A program made the translations under genes and the position numbers. Below are positions 1 through 8,108 of a DNA stretch of 24,021 nucleotides, piece after piece. How positions within the stretch are numbered: the first letter of the stretch is position 1; each line of letters begins with the position of its first letter. The stretch is from JAAYXU01 sp050942555 (GTDB taxonomy: Bacteria; Bacillota; Clostridia; Christensenellales; UMGS416). A model generated the notes under the pieces. It made no database searches, was not told the origin of the DNA, and worked only from the letters and a program-made list of their open reading frames with translations. The stretch covers positions 1 through 24,021 of the forward strand of contig JBMNNN010000012.1 of assembly GCA_050942555.1 (NCBI GenBank), given 5' to 3'.

Positions 1-1
1 T

Positions 2-115
2 ATGGTCTATTTCGCGACGGCGCTGTCCATCGCGTCACTGCTGCAGTACTGGTATCTGGCGATGATGCGGCCGTACTTGCAGCGCAGGCGGGAGTCCGCT
101 GGTAAGAAGAGTTGA
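2..115 (+). CDS. C-terminal fragment of a membrane protein, possibly a CDP-alcohol phosphatidyltransferase (partial at 5' end)
   Basis: An open frame enters from the left edge and stops at TGA 113-115, leaving about 37 residues. They form one hydrophobic segment (residues about 3-20, ATALSIASLLQYWYLAMM) followed by a basic tail rich in Arg and Lys. This resembles the last transmembrane helix and cytoplasmic tail of PgsA-type CDP-diacylglycerol-glycerol-3-phosphate phosphatidyltransferases, which often end in a similar Ser-x-x-x-Tyr helix. The match is one of pattern only and the catalytic motif would lie outside the window. The stop codon overlaps the -35 box of the valS promoter, so this gene ends exactly where the next transcription unit begins. 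That it is the end of a membrane protein is fairly safe; the family is a guess. Confidence 0.4.
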   Translation: MVYFATALSIASLLQYWYLAMMRPYLQRRRESAGKKS

Positions 116-139
116 CAACGCGGCCTGGATGGATATAAT
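112..139 (+). promoter_or_regulatory. Housekeeping promoter of the valS unit
   Basis: TTGACA (112-117) and TATAAT (134-139) are both perfect SigA consensus hexamers separated by 16 bp. Transcription would begin near 146, just ahead of the T-box leader. Confidence 0.85.
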
Positions 140-145
140 AGAATA

Positions 146-390
146 AAATTTAATCATGGCTCGTGCGATGACGAAAGAGGAGTACCCGGTCCGCGCTCCA
201 AAGAGAGGCGGCTCACAGGCTGAAAGGCCGCTGGACGGCAGGCGGGGAACGTCGCTTTCAACAGCACTTCCGGTGAAATCATAAGCCGGAACGGTTGCCC
301 CCGTTACCGGCGTCAGAGCGCCCGGACATTCCGGTCCGGGAAACAAGGTGGTACCGCGAACCGCTTCGTCCTTGTGCGAAGCGGTTTTTC
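146..390 (+). promoter_or_regulatory. T-box leader, valine-specific (specifier GTC)
   Basis: The leader senses uncharged tRNA-Val and releases transcription of the downstream genes. Stem I can be drawn from the sequence: GTGC 163-166 pairs with GCAC 264-267 and GAAAG 173-177 pairs with CTTTC 255-259, with a GATGAC/AACA kink-turn-like interruption between them. The specifier loop has AGTA (181-184) opposite GAAC, followed by GTC (251-253), a valine codon. The conserved T-box AGGTGGTACCGCG lies at about 346-358; its TGGT bulge would pair with an ACCA tRNA end, matching the A73 discriminator usual in tRNA-Val. A terminator hairpin at 361-384 competes with the antiterminator (AAGG before the T-box with CCTT in the loop). 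The specifier and the downstream valS agree. Confidence 0.92.
361..389 (+). terminator. Regulated terminator of the T-box leader
   Basis: CCGCTTCG (361-368) pairs perfectly with CGAAGCGG (377-384) around an 8-nt loop and is followed by TTTTT. It is the off-state hairpin of the T-box. Confidence 0.9.
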
Positions 391-451
391 TATTTGAATA
401 AGCGGGGAGGACGGCTTTTTGCTGGGTGGCGTTGGAGCAAGGATCGCGAAT

Positions 452-637
452 ATGAATCCGCTTGTTTGGGTTGGGATTGCGCTAGCCGCAGCGCTCGGTT
501 ACGGCGCAAAGCTCATCATGAAGCGGCTTCCCTTTCGCGACGAGGCAGCACGCGAGCGGGCGGCGCTCATAAGCAAGGGCGTGGCGGTCGTGATCGCGAT
601 GCTTTCGCTGCTGCTCGCCACAGGAAATCTGGGATAG
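452..637 (+). CDS. Small two-helix membrane protein of unknown function (61 aa)
   Basis: The product has a hydrophobic helix at residues about 4-20 (VWVGIALAAALGYGAKLIM), a short charged loop with RLPFRDEAARERA, and a second hydrophobic helix at about 40-57. I do not recognise a family. The ATG at 452 is preceded by AAGGA (439-443) at good spacing; the frame also opens upstream at TTG 419, but that lacks a better ribosome site. The gene sits between the T-box terminator and valS, 19 bp from the valS ATG, so it should be co-induced when charged tRNA-Val is scarce. The charged loop could face the cytoplasm. The position suggests a real gene, but no function follows from it. Confidence 0.6.
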   Translation: MNPLVWVGIALAAALGYGAKLIMKRLPFRDEAARERAALISKGVAVVIAMLSLLLATGNLG

Positions 638-656
638 ATGGATAGGAGAGATGGCT

Positions 657-3305
657 ATGGATCCCAAGGCGCTGATGGACAAAACATATAATCCGCAGAC
701 CGCGGAGCCCGAAATATACGCAAGATGGGAGAGGGCCGGTTATTTTCATGCGGAGCCAGACCCCGCGAGGAAACCATACTGCATCGTGATCCCGCCCCCC
801 AACATCACGGGCCGGCTCCATATGGGCCACGCCCTTAACAACACGATGCAGGATATCCTGATCCGCTTCAGCCGGATGCGAGGATTCTGCACGCTCTGGC
901 AGCCGGGCACCGACCACGCCAGCATCGCCACCGAGGTAAAGATCATCGAGCAGATGGCTGAGGAAGGCCTGAACAAGGCCGACCTGGGGCGCGATGGGTT
1001 CCTTGAGCGGGCCTGGAGGTGGCGCGAGGAATACGGACGCGATATCGTGAACCAGCTTAAAAAGCTGGGTTCCTCCTGTGACTGGAGCCGGGAGCGCTTC
1101 ACGATGGACGAGGGCCTGAGCCGTGCCGTGACCGAAGTATTCGTGCGGCTCTATGAAAAGGGGCTTATATACCGCGGCGACAGAATCATCAACTGGTGCC
1201 CGTGCTGCAGCACCGCGATCTCCAACGCCGAGGTGGAGTACGAGGACCGGGCTTCCCATCTGTGGCATATCCGGTATCCGCTCGCGGACGGGAGCGGTTC
1301 CATCGTCGTGGCGACCACCCGCCCCGAGACAATGCTGGGGGACACGGCGGTCGCAGTGCACCCGGACGATACGCGCTACCGGGAGATGGTCGGAAAGACT
1401 GTGCTGCTGCCCCTCATGAACCGGGAGATACCGGTTATCGCCGACAGCTATGTGGATCCGGAGTTCGGGACAGGCGCGGTCAAAATCACGCCGGCGCACG
1501 ACCCCAACGACTATGAGATGGCGCTCCGGCACGGTCTGCCCATGCCCGGCGTCATAGGCGAGGACGGCAGGATGACCGGCGCGGCCGGCGCGTATGCGGG
1601 CATGACGACGGGAGAGGCCCGAGAGCGGGTCGTGGCCGATCTTACCGCGCAGGGACTGCTAGTCCGCACGCAGGACTACGAGCACAGCGTGGGCGCGTGC
1701 TATCGCTGCGGCTCTACGGTGGAGCCACTTATCTCCAAGCAGTGGTTCGTGAGCATGAAACCGCTGGCTGAGCCCGCTATCCGCGAGGTCCGGGAGGGCA
1801 GTATCCGCTTCGTGCCCGAGCGCTTCGCGAAGATCTATCTAAACTGGATGGAGAACATACAGGACTGGTGCATATCCCGGCAGCTATGGTGGGGGCACAG
1901 GATACCCGCCTGGTACTGCGCGTGCGGGCATGTCGAGGTGGCACGGGAGACTCCGTCTGCCTGCTCGCGCTGCGGAGGGGCGCTCAGGCAGGACGAGGAC
2001 GTGCTCGACACATGGTTTTCCTCGGCGCTATGGCCCTTCTCGACGCTGGGATGGCCCGACCGGACCCCGGAGCTCGATTATTTCTATCCGACCGACGTAC
2101 TCGTGACCGCCTACGACATCATTTTCTTCTGGGTCGCGAGGATGATATTCTCGGGGCTCGAGCACACGGGACAGAGGCCCTTTCACACGGTGCTCATCCA
2201 CGGGCTGGTACGCGACGCGCAGGGCCGCAAGATGAGCAAGTCGCTGGGCAACGGAATCGACCCGCTGGACATAATCGAGCGGTACGGCGCGGATGCGCTG
2301 CGCTTCTCGCTCACCATCGGCAGCGCGCCGGGAAACGACATGCGCTTTCATGACGAGAAAGTGGAGGCAGCGCGGAACTTCGCGAACAAAATTTGGAACG
2401 CGAGCCGCTTCGTGCTCATGAACGCCGGGGAGGAGGAACCCATCCCGCTGGCTTCGGCGAAGCTTCATGTCTCGGACCGGTGGATACTGTCCCGGCTGCA
2501 GCAGGTGATCGGCGAGGTGACCTACAACCTCGAGCGATACGAGCTGGGCATGGCGTGCCAGAAGATATACGACTTTATTTGGAGCGAGCTGTGCGACTGG
2601 TATATCGAGATGACCAAGCCGCGTCTCTATGAAGGAAGCGGGGAGGACAGGCAGGCCGCCCTGGCTACGCTCATCCATGTGCTTGGCGATTCGCTCAGGC
2701 TGCTGCATCCCTTCATGCCCTTTGTCACCGAGCAGATATGGAGCGCGCTGCCCGGCGAGCGGGGCGGCATCATGGTGTCGCCGTGGCCGACACCGGAACC
2801 GGAGCTCATCGCGGAGCAGGAGACCGCGCTCATCGAGGACATGATGGAACTGGTGCGGCTGGCCCGCGGCATCCGGGCGGAGATGAAAGTGCCCGCTGGC
2901 AGGAAGAGCGCGATGCTGCTGGCGCCCGCGCCGGGCCGCAGCGGCGACCTTGCCCGGATGGAGAGCTTCATCGTGCGGCTTGCGTCGGCATCGCGCATCA
3001 CGCACATCGCTTCCGCTGACGAGGCGCCCCGGGGCGCGGTGTCGGCGGTGGGACGCGCGGCCCAGCTATTCATACCGCTGGGAGAGCTCATCGACGTGGA
3101 CAGAGAAAAAGAGCGCGTAATAAAAGAGATCGAAAAGACGCGCAGGGAAATCGCGCGCGGAGAAACGATGCTGGCCAATCCCGGGTTTGTCGCCAAAGCG
3201 CCCGCCGCGGTGACCGACAAGGAGCGCAGGCAGCTTGGCGAGAACCGGGAAAAGCTCGCAAAGCTCCTGGCGCGGCTCGAGAGCCTGGGAGACGCGGACA
3301 GATGA
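657..3305 (+). CDS. valS: Valyl-tRNA synthetase (class Ia)
   Basis: This cytoplasmic enzyme joins valine to tRNA-Val with ATP and edits misactivated threonine. The Rossmann-fold signature PPPNITGRLHMGH ends with HMGH at residues 55-58, PGTDHASIATEVKI follows, and KMSKS is at 525-529. In between lie the CP1 editing domain (ATTRPETMLGDTAVAVHPDD) and Cys pairs of likely zinc knuckles (CYRCG; CACGH with CSRCG). The C-terminal end is a Lys/Glu/Arg-rich helical arm typical of ValRS. The length, 882 aa, is normal for the family. The ATG at 657 is chosen because AGGAG (644-648) is 8 nt upstream; the in-frame ATG at 651 is too close to it. Expression is controlled by the upstream T-box. The ATG of folC follows the TGA after one base. 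Confidence 0.97.
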   Translation: MDPKALMDKTYNPQTAEPEIYARWERAGYFHAEPDPARKPYCIVIPPPNITGRLHMGHALNNTMQDILIRFSRMRGFCTLWQPGTDHASIATEVKIIEQMAEEGLNKADLGRDGFLERAWRWREEYGRDIVNQLKKLGSSCDWSRERFTMDEGLSRAVTEVFVRLYEKGLIYRGDRIINWCPCCSTAISNAEVEYEDRASHLWHIRYPLADGSGSIVVATTRPETMLGDTAVAVHPDDTRYREMVGKTVLLPLMNREIPVIADSYVDPEFGTGAVKITPAHDPNDYEMALRHGLPMPGVIGEDGRMTGAAGAYAGMTTGEARERVVADLTAQGLLVRTQDYEHSVGACYRCGSTVEPLISKQWFVSMKPLAEPAIREVREGSIRFVPERFAKIYLNWMENIQDWCISRQLWWGHRIPAWYCACGHVEVARETPSACSRCGGALRQDEDVLDTWFSSALWPFSTLGWPDRTPELDYFYPTDVLVTAYDIIFFWVARMIFSGLEHTGQRPFHTVLIHGLVRDAQGRKMSKSLGNGIDPLDIIERYGADALRFSLTIGSAPGNDMRFHDEKVEAARNFANKIWNASRFVLMNAGEEEPIPLASAKLHVSDRWILSRLQQVIGEVTYNLERYELGMACQKIYDFIWSELCDWYIEMTKPRLYEGSGEDRQAALATLIHVLGDSLRLLHPFMPFVTEQIWSALPGERGGIMVSPWPTPEPELIAEQETALIEDMMELVRLARGIRAEMKVPAGRKSAMLLAPAPGRSGDLARMESFIVRLASASRITHIASADEAPRGAVSAVGRAAQLFIPLGELIDVDREKERVIKEIEKTRREIARGETMLANPGFVAKAPAAVTDKERRQLGENREKLAKLLARLESLGDADR

Positions 3306-3306
3306 T

Positions 3307-4608
3307 ATGAATTACTGGGAAAGCTACGAGTATGTCGTAAACACCCCGCTGTTCGGCTCGCGCAAAAACGGGCTCGATAACATCCGCGAGCTCCTGCGGC
3401 GGCTGGGCGATCCGCAGAACCACATCCGGGCCGTGCATGTCGCAGGGACAAACGGCAAGGGGTCCGTGTGCGCGTTCATCGATTCGATACTGCGCGCGGC
3501 GGGCTACCGCACGGGTCTGTACACGTCGCCGTACCTGGAGCGCTTTACCGAGCGCTTCCGCATCGACGGGCGGGAAATCGCGCAGGAGGATTTCGCCCGG
3601 CTGGCCACCAGGGTTCGGGCCGCCGCAGAGGCGATGCAGGCCGACGGGTTGACGCACCCCACGTTTTTTGAGCTCATTACCGCGGTGTGCTTCCTTTATT
3701 TCGACGAATCAGCGGTCGATATCGCTGTCATTGAAACGGGGCTGGGAGGCCGTCTGGACGCGACCAACGTCATTCATCCCGCGCTGTCGGTTATCACGTC
3801 GATCGGGCTTGATCACATAAAAGTGCTGGGAGATACGGTGGCTGCCATCGCGCGGGAAAAAGCGGGCATCATGAAGCCCGGCACGCCCGTCGTCGTCTAT
3901 CCCCAGCCCGATCCGGAGGCCTGGGCAGAGCTGCTGGCAGCCGCGCGCGACGTGCGCGCGCCGATTTACTCGGTGGCCGACTGCCAGATCGTCGTGCGGG
4001 AAAGCGGATTGGACGGACAGGTTTTCTCCCTCGACTGCCACGGCCTGCATTTTCCGGAGCTTCACATCGGCCTGCTGGGCCGCCACCAGGTGCTCAACGC
4101 TGCCACGGCGGTACTGGCGGCCGCGGTGCTGGCCCAGAGCGGGGAGTGGGCGATCGGAGCGGAGCATATCCGCGCGGGGCTGGAAGCGACGCGCTGGGCC
4201 GGACGCATGGAGGTGCTGTGCAGGGATCCGTTCGTCATACTGGACGGCGCACACAATCCGCAGGGCGCTCAGCAGCTGCGAAGGACGTTTGAGGATCTTT
4301 TTCCCGCCGCGCGCGCGGTGCTTGTGTGCGGCATCCTGCGCACCAAGCAGGCCGGCGCGATGATACGAGAGTTTGCCGCGATAGCGTCCGAGGCCATCGT
4401 AACCAAACCGGAAAGCGACAAAGCGTCCCCGTGCGACGAGCTGCGCGGTTTTTTTGAGCGCGAGCACGTAAGCGTATCGGTGCAGCCCAAGGCGGTGGAA
4501 GCATTCGAGACGGGACTGGCCCGCGCGCGACAGACCGGCATGCCGCTGGTGATCACCGGGTCGCTTTATCTGGCGGGCGCCGCACGGACCTGGTTTCTGA
4601 GCCCCTAA
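3307..4608 (+). CDS. folC: Folylpolyglutamate synthase / dihydrofolate synthase
   Basis: This cytoplasmic, ATP-dependent Mur-ligase-family enzyme adds glutamate to dihydropteroate and/or reduced folates. The P-loop AGTNGKGS is at residues 46-53. LYTSPYLERFTERFRIDG follows, then the family signature FFELITAVCFLYF...ETGLGGRLDATN and SIGLDHIKVLG. The Mur-ligase C-terminal domain shows GRMEVL and DGAHNPQGAQ. At 433 aa it has the usual length. The start is at ATG 3307, one base after the valS stop, which indicates translational coupling; the nearest Shine-Dalgarno, GGGAG inside valS, is about 15 nt away. The valS-folC order is common in Firmicutes. An in-frame start inside valS at 3235 was rejected because it would add 24 residues without family similarity. 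Confidence 0.95.
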   Translation: MNYWESYEYVVNTPLFGSRKNGLDNIRELLRRLGDPQNHIRAVHVAGTNGKGSVCAFIDSILRAAGYRTGLYTSPYLERFTERFRIDGREIAQEDFARLATRVRAAAEAMQADGLTHPTFFELITAVCFLYFDESAVDIAVIETGLGGRLDATNVIHPALSVITSIGLDHIKVLGDTVAAIAREKAGIMKPGTPVVVYPQPDPEAWAELLAAARDVRAPIYSVADCQIVVRESGLDGQVFSLDCHGLHFPELHIGLLGRHQVLNAATAVLAAAVLAQSGEWAIGAEHIRAGLEATRWAGRMEVLCRDPFVILDGAHNPQGAQQLRRTFEDLFPAARAVLVCGILRTKQAGAMIREFAAIASEAIVTKPESDKASPCDELRGFFEREHVSVSVQPKAVEAFETGLARARQTGMPLVITGSLYLAGAARTWFLSP

Positions 4609-4631
4609 TAAGCAAAACTGAAAAGAACGCA

Positions 4632-4667
4632 AAACTGTCCGCCAACGCTCCGGACAGTTTTCTGTTT
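4632..4667 (+). terminator. Intrinsic terminator after folC
   Basis: AAACTGTCCG (4632-4641) pairs perfectly with CGGACAGTTT (4651-4660) around a 9-nt loop, followed by TCTGTTT. It ends the valS-folC transcript. Confidence 0.88.
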
Positions 4668-4858
4668 AAATATGGTAATTTATGGAACCATCGGTAAGCG
4701 TTTAGGAATACGTTGACAAACCCGATAAATGATAACCTGAGTTGGCTTTAATTACGACCTGTTTTGCGCCTCCTTCTCTAAAATTACCAGAGTGAAAGCC
4801 GGTGGCAGTGATAAAAATATGAACGCATCGAAATGCAAAAAAAACGGAGGTGTAATGA

Positions 4859-5068
4859 ATGGCTAGAAACAACAGGACCTTAGTACCGCAGGCTCGCCAG
4901 GCGCTCGATAATATGAAATTCGAAATCGCCAGCCAGGTGGGCGTGAACCTGAAACAGGGCTACAATGGTGATCTGCCTTCCCGTCAGGCCGGGTCTATCG
5001 GCGGCCAGATGGTGAAACGTATGATTCAGCAGTATGAGTCCTCGATAAGCGGAAGAACCTCTCAGTAA
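4859..5068 (+). CDS. Alpha/beta-type small acid-soluble spore protein (first copy)
   Basis: This 69-aa protein would coat and protect DNA in the dormant spore and be degraded by the GPR protease at germination. It shows the family blocks LVPQARQALDNMKFEIASQ, where the Glu-Ile-Ala step is the expected GPR cleavage region, and GDLPSRQAGSIGGQMVKRMI, the conserved DNA-binding C-terminal half. The start ATG at 4859 follows ACGGAGGTG at good spacing; a nearby ATG at 4855 is in another frame. The gene is preceded by about 250 bp without a gene after the folC terminator. Such genes are normally read by the forespore factor SigG, but I could not find a convincing SigG promoter. It is the upstream member of a tandem pair. 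Confidence 0.95.
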   Translation: MARNNRTLVPQARQALDNMKFEIASQVGVNLKQGYNGDLPSRQAGSIGGQMVKRMIQQYESSISGRTSQ

Positions 5069-5100
5069 TACAGACAAACAGGCAAACGGAGGTGTAAACG

Positions 5101-5310
5101 ATGGCTAGGAGCTCGCGTCAACTGGTCCCGGAAGCCCGCCAGGCGCTCGATAACATGAAGTTCGAGATCGCCACGCAGCAGGGCCTGAACTACAAGAAGG
5201 GGTACAACGGTGATCTGACGTCCAGGCAGAATGGAAGCGTCGGAGGCGAGATGGTCAAGCGCATGATCCATCAGGTTGAAAGCTCATTCAGCGAAAGAAC
5301 CACGTTCTGA
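5101..5310 (+). CDS. Alpha/beta-type small acid-soluble spore protein (second copy)
   Basis: This is the second 69-aa SASP, clearly a paralogue of its upstream neighbour. It has LVPEARQALDNMKFEIATQ, including the GPR-type Glu-Ile-Ala site, and GDLTSRQNGSVGGEMVKRMI, which is closer to the family consensus than the first copy. The ribosome binding leader (AACGGAGGTGTAA, then ATGGCTAG) is nearly the same as that of the first gene, so the duplication included the leader. The genes are 32 bp apart with no terminator between them and are probably co-transcribed during sporulation. The copies differ mostly in the N-terminal linker, the loop after the GPR site, and the C-terminal residues (SERTTF against SGRTSQ). 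Confidence 0.96.
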   Translation: MARSSRQLVPEARQALDNMKFEIATQQGLNYKKGYNGDLTSRQNGSVGGEMVKRMIHQVESSFSERTTF

Positions 5311-5393
5311 TACGGCTTTCCCTGGAAAACCAATAATATGGTACGGCGGCCGCGCCTCTGTTGGGTTCGGATCGCCCGGATACCCAGAACAGA

Positions 5394-5419
5394 AAACGCG
5401 GCAGACGACTGCCGCGTTT
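5394..5419. terminator. Bidirectional terminator between SASP genes and arg operon
   Basis: AAACGCGGCAG (5394-5404) pairs perfectly with CTGCCGCGTTT (5409-5419) around a 4-nt loop. Read on the minus strand it is followed by TTTTCT, so it ends the arg operon well; read on the plus strand its T-run is short. It lies between convergent genes. Confidence 0.82.
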
Positions 5420-5431
5420 CCATGCGCCGGT

Positions 5432-5947
5432 TTATCTTTTCATAGCCTCCTCCAGGCTATAGTGCGCGCCGGGGAGGATCTCCTTGACGAAGAGCCCGCG
5501 GATATAGCCCCTGTTGTCGGTGGTTGAGTGCACGAAAAAACCCTGCCCGTAGTAGAACCGCGCGAGCGCAAACATGCGCGTCGCGGTATGCAGCGTGAGC
5601 GCCGCGACCCCGCGCTCCCGACAGTCCTGCTCCACAGCTTCCAGAAGAGCGTGGCCCATGCCCGAAGACTGCCAGTTGGGAGACACGGAAAAGCGGCTGA
5701 TATACGCGACGTTCCCGGACAGCGTCTCGCAGCGTACGCAGCCGATGGCCACCAGTCCGTTGAAAAACCCGATACGGACGTCCTTGGTCGCGATGTCCCG
5801 CGCTATGTCTTCCTCTGTCTCGGTCAGCGCGGCCGGCGGCAGGGGTAAGCCCAGCAGCACCCGGTACTGCTCAAATGCCGATCGCGTGATGCGCAGTATG
5901 TCCGGAATATCAGCCGGCACGGCCTTTCGTACCGTCAAATTTTGCAT
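5432..5947 (-). CDS. GNAT-family N-acetyltransferase at the end of the arg operon
   Basis: This 171-aa protein should transfer an acetyl group from acetyl-CoA to an amine. It is a single GNAT domain: an N-terminal strand (LTVRKAVPADIPDI), beta4 AYISRFSVSP, and the acetyl-CoA loop QSSGMG at residues 93-98 (family pattern Q/R-x-x-G-x-G/A), then LTLHTATRMFALARFYYGQGF. The start ATG at 5947 lies inside argF, whose stop is at 5935-5937, so the two overlap by 13 bp and are translationally coupled. The operon has no argJ or argA. An N-acetylglutamate synthase role is therefore attractive, but it rests on position; GNAT sequences alone do not reveal the substrate. A protein or small-molecule acetyltransferase is the main alternative. 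Confidence 0.85.
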   Translation of the reverse strand: MQNLTVRKAVPADIPDILRITRSAFEQYRVLLGLPLPPAALTETEEDIARDIATKDVRIGFFNGLVAIGCVRCETLSGNVAYISRFSVSPNWQSSGMGHALLEAVEQDCRERGVAALTLHTATRMFALARFYYGQGFFVHSTTDNRGYIRGLFVKEILPGAHYSLEEAMKR

Positions 5948-6891
5948 AGCGTTTCCGGCTGGCCCATCAGGAGAGCCATGACAGCTTTCTGGGCGTGCAG
6001 ACGGTTCTCCGCCTCGTCGAATACGGCCGACCATGGGCCGTCGATGACTCCCGGGGCGACTTCCTCGCCGCGATGAGCGGGCAGGCAGTGCAGGAAAAGC
6101 GCGTCGCTGGCTGCAAGTCCCATCAGCGCTTCGTCCACATGGTAGGCCCTGAGCGCGGCGCGGCGCTCGGCCTGCTGGGATTCCTGTCCCATGCTGGCCC
6201 ACACATCGGTATATACCGCGTTGGCCCCCCGGACCGCCTCGCGCGGCTCCCGCGTGAGCAGGACCGATCCGCCCGTCTGCCGGGCTATCTCTATGGCCCG
6301 GCTTACCACCTGCGCGGAAGGCTCGTAACCCTCGGGGGATGCTACCGCGATGTGCATGCCGGTCTTAGCGCAGCCCAGCAGCAGCGAGTTGGCCACATTG
6401 TTGCCGTCGCCGATAAAGGCAAGCCTGCGCCCGGCCAGCTCTCCCTTGCGCTCGCGGATGGTCATAAGGTCCGCGAGGATCTGGCAGGGATGGTAGTCGT
6501 CGGTCAGGCCGTTGATGACGGGCACCGTGCCGTACCGGGCCAGCGCTTCCACATCGCTCTGCCGGAATGTCCGGATCATGATGCCGTCTACATAGCGGCT
6601 CAGCACGCGCGCTGTGTCGGCGATGGTTTCGCCGCGGCCAAGCTGCATGTCGCTGCCGCTTAAAAACAGCCCGTATCCTCCCAGCTCATGGATGCCCACC
6701 TCGAAGGATACCCGCGTACGGGTCGATGATTTGGTAAAAATCATCGCCAGCGTTTTCCCGGCAAGCAGGGGATGGGGGACGCGGTTTTTGCGCATGGCCT
6801 TGAGCCTGTCTGCCAAATCCAGCGTGAGATGAATCTCTGCGGGCGACCAGTCGGCCAGCGTCAGTAAATGCTTCTGCACAAATTCGATCAT
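5935..6891 (-). CDS. argF: Ornithine carbamoyltransferase
   Basis: This cytoplasmic enzyme joins carbamoyl phosphate and ornithine to give citrulline. The carbamoyl-phosphate site SSTRTR is at residues 55-60, the GSDMQLGRGETIADTARVLS block follows, and HPCQILADLMT is the second phosphate-binding signature. The ornithine/catalytic loop is FLHCLPAHRGEEV. The length of 318 aa is standard for the OTCase family. Its start codon overlaps the stop of argD as ATGA, which indicates translational coupling. It follows argD in the operon and carries the pathway from ornithine to citrulline; argG and argH are not in this window. A catabolic arcB role is possible by sequence alone, but the operon context argues for biosynthesis. 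Confidence 0.96.
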   Translation of the reverse strand: MIEFVQKHLLTLADWSPAEIHLTLDLADRLKAMRKNRVPHPLLAGKTLAMIFTKSSTRTRVSFEVGIHELGGYGLFLSGSDMQLGRGETIADTARVLSRYVDGIMIRTFRQSDVEALARYGTVPVINGLTDDYHPCQILADLMTIRERKGELAGRRLAFIGDGNNVANSLLLGCAKTGMHIAVASPEGYEPSAQVVSRAIEIARQTGGSVLLTREPREAVRGANAVYTDVWASMGQESQQAERRAALRAYHVDEALMGLAASDALFLHCLPAHRGEEVAPGVIDGPWSAVFDEAENRLHAQKAVMALLMGQPETLCKI

Positions 6892-8096
6892 ATCGGTTTT
6901 ACCTCATATTGCGAAAGAGTGTCATCGAGCGCGGCCGCAAACGCGTCAAGTTCCCGCTCGGTGATGATCAGAGGCGGCGTGAGGCGCAGCGTGTTGCCCG
7001 CAGCCGTACCGGCCACGAACCCGCGCTTAAGGAGTTCCAGCACGATGTCCCGGGCCGGAAATGCGGGCTGGAGCGCCACTCCGATCATCAGCCCCTGGCC
7101 GCGCACCTCAAGGATCGCGGGCTGGTTCCGGGCGATCCCGGCGAGCAGTCCGGTCAGATATTCGCCCCGGGGAGCCACGCTGTCCAGCACGCCGCCCAGC
7201 AGCTCGGTAAGCACCGTGATGCCCGCCGTGCACGAGAGCGGATTGCCTCCGAACGTGGTACCGTGGTCGCCCGGATGGAACGCCGACGCCACCTCCCCGC
7301 TGGCAAGGATCGCGCCGATCGGAATTCCCCCGCCCAGCGCCTTGGCCAGCGTGATGATGTCGGGCGTAATTCCGTGGTGCTGGTAGCCGAAGAGTTTACC
7401 GGTCCGGCCAAGCCCCGTCTGTATCTCGTCGATGATGAGCAGCGCGCCTTTTTCCCGGCAAAGGTCCGCGACGGCCTGCAGATACCGCGTGCTTCCGGGG
7501 TGAACGCCGCCCTCGCCCTGTACCGTCTCGAGCATCACCGCTGCGGTTTCGCTGTCCACGGCCTCGCGCATCGCGGCAATATCATAGGCAGGCACGTTCA
7601 CAAAGCCAGCGGGAAGCGGATGGTAGGGCTTTTGGTATTTCTCCTGACCGGTGGCCGCCACCATCGCCAGCGTGCGGCCGTGAAACGAATTTTGCAGCGT
7701 GATGATCCTGTACCTTTTTTCCCCGCGCTCATAGAAGTATTTCCGTGCCAGCTTCACCGCGCCCTCGTTGGCCTCCGCGCCGGTATTGCAGAAGAATACC
7801 CGGTCGGCGAAACTGTTTTCGACCAGCATGCGCGCGAGAACCGCCTGAGACTCGACATAGTAAACGCTCGAGGTGTGGGTCAGCCGTCCGATCTGCTCCC
7901 TGAGCGCGGCGGTCAGCGCCGGGTGCGCGTAGCCCAGTGCGTTGACGGCGATGCCCGCGAAAAGGTCGGTGTAGGCCTTGCCGGCGGTATCGTACAGCGT
8001 GCAGCCCTCGCCGCGCACGAAGCACACCGGGATACGTTCTCCGAACGTGTTCATATAATATGCGCGATCCAGCGCCTGTATTTCCGCCAGCTGCAT
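6888..8096 (-). CDS. argD: Acetylornithine aminotransferase
   Basis: This PLP enzyme converts N-acetylglutamate semialdehyde to N-acetylornithine with glutamate as amino donor. It is a class III (fold type I) aminotransferase. FCNTGAEANEGAVKLARK contains the phosphate-binding Gly-Ala loop, FHGRT is at about residues 138-142, DEIQTGLGRTG is at 223-233 with the Asp that contacts the PLP ring nitrogen, and the Schiff-base lysine is K252 in TLAKALGGG. The length of 402 aa is usual. The start ATG at 8096 follows AAAGGAGG, which overlaps the argB stop codon. It sits between argB and argF. Related GABA or ornithine aminotransferases are less likely given the operon. Confidence 0.96.
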   Translation of the reverse strand: MQLAEIQALDRAYYMNTFGERIPVCFVRGEGCTLYDTAGKAYTDLFAGIAVNALGYAHPALTAALREQIGRLTHTSSVYYVESQAVLARMLVENSFADRVFFCNTGAEANEGAVKLARKYFYERGEKRYRIITLQNSFHGRTLAMVAATGQEKYQKPYHPLPAGFVNVPAYDIAAMREAVDSETAAVMLETVQGEGGVHPGSTRYLQAVADLCREKGALLIIDEIQTGLGRTGKLFGYQHHGITPDIITLAKALGGGIPIGAILASGEVASAFHPGDHGTTFGGNPLSCTAGITVLTELLGGVLDSVAPRGEYLTGLLAGIARNQPAILEVRGQGLMIGVALQPAFPARDIVLELLKRGFVAGTAAGNTLRLTPPLIITERELDAFAAALDDTLSQYEVKPI

Positions 8097-8108
8097 GGGA
8101 AGCCTCCT

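Noticed and set aside
275..280. GAAATC as a T-box isoleucine specifier
   Set aside because: It lies outside stem I as drawn; GTC 251-253 is in the specifier loop and agrees with valS and with the TGGT bulge.
651..656. ATG 651 as the valS start
   Set aside because: It is only 2 nt from the AGGAG ribosome site, whereas ATG 657 has ideal 8-nt spacing.
567..1532. Open frame of 321 codons on the minus strand opposite valS
   Set aside because: Antisense to a certain gene, with no domain pattern; another at 2028-3005 was rejected for the same reason.
4713..4736. TTGACA (4713-4718) with GATAAC (4731-4736) as a promoter of the SASP genes
   Set aside because: The spacing is only 12 bp and SASP genes are normally read by SigG; no convincing SigG -35/-10 pair was found either.
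4793..4816. TGAAAG and GATAAAA as a SigG promoter of the SASP genes
   Set aside because: Only 11 bp lie between the two elements, which is too short.
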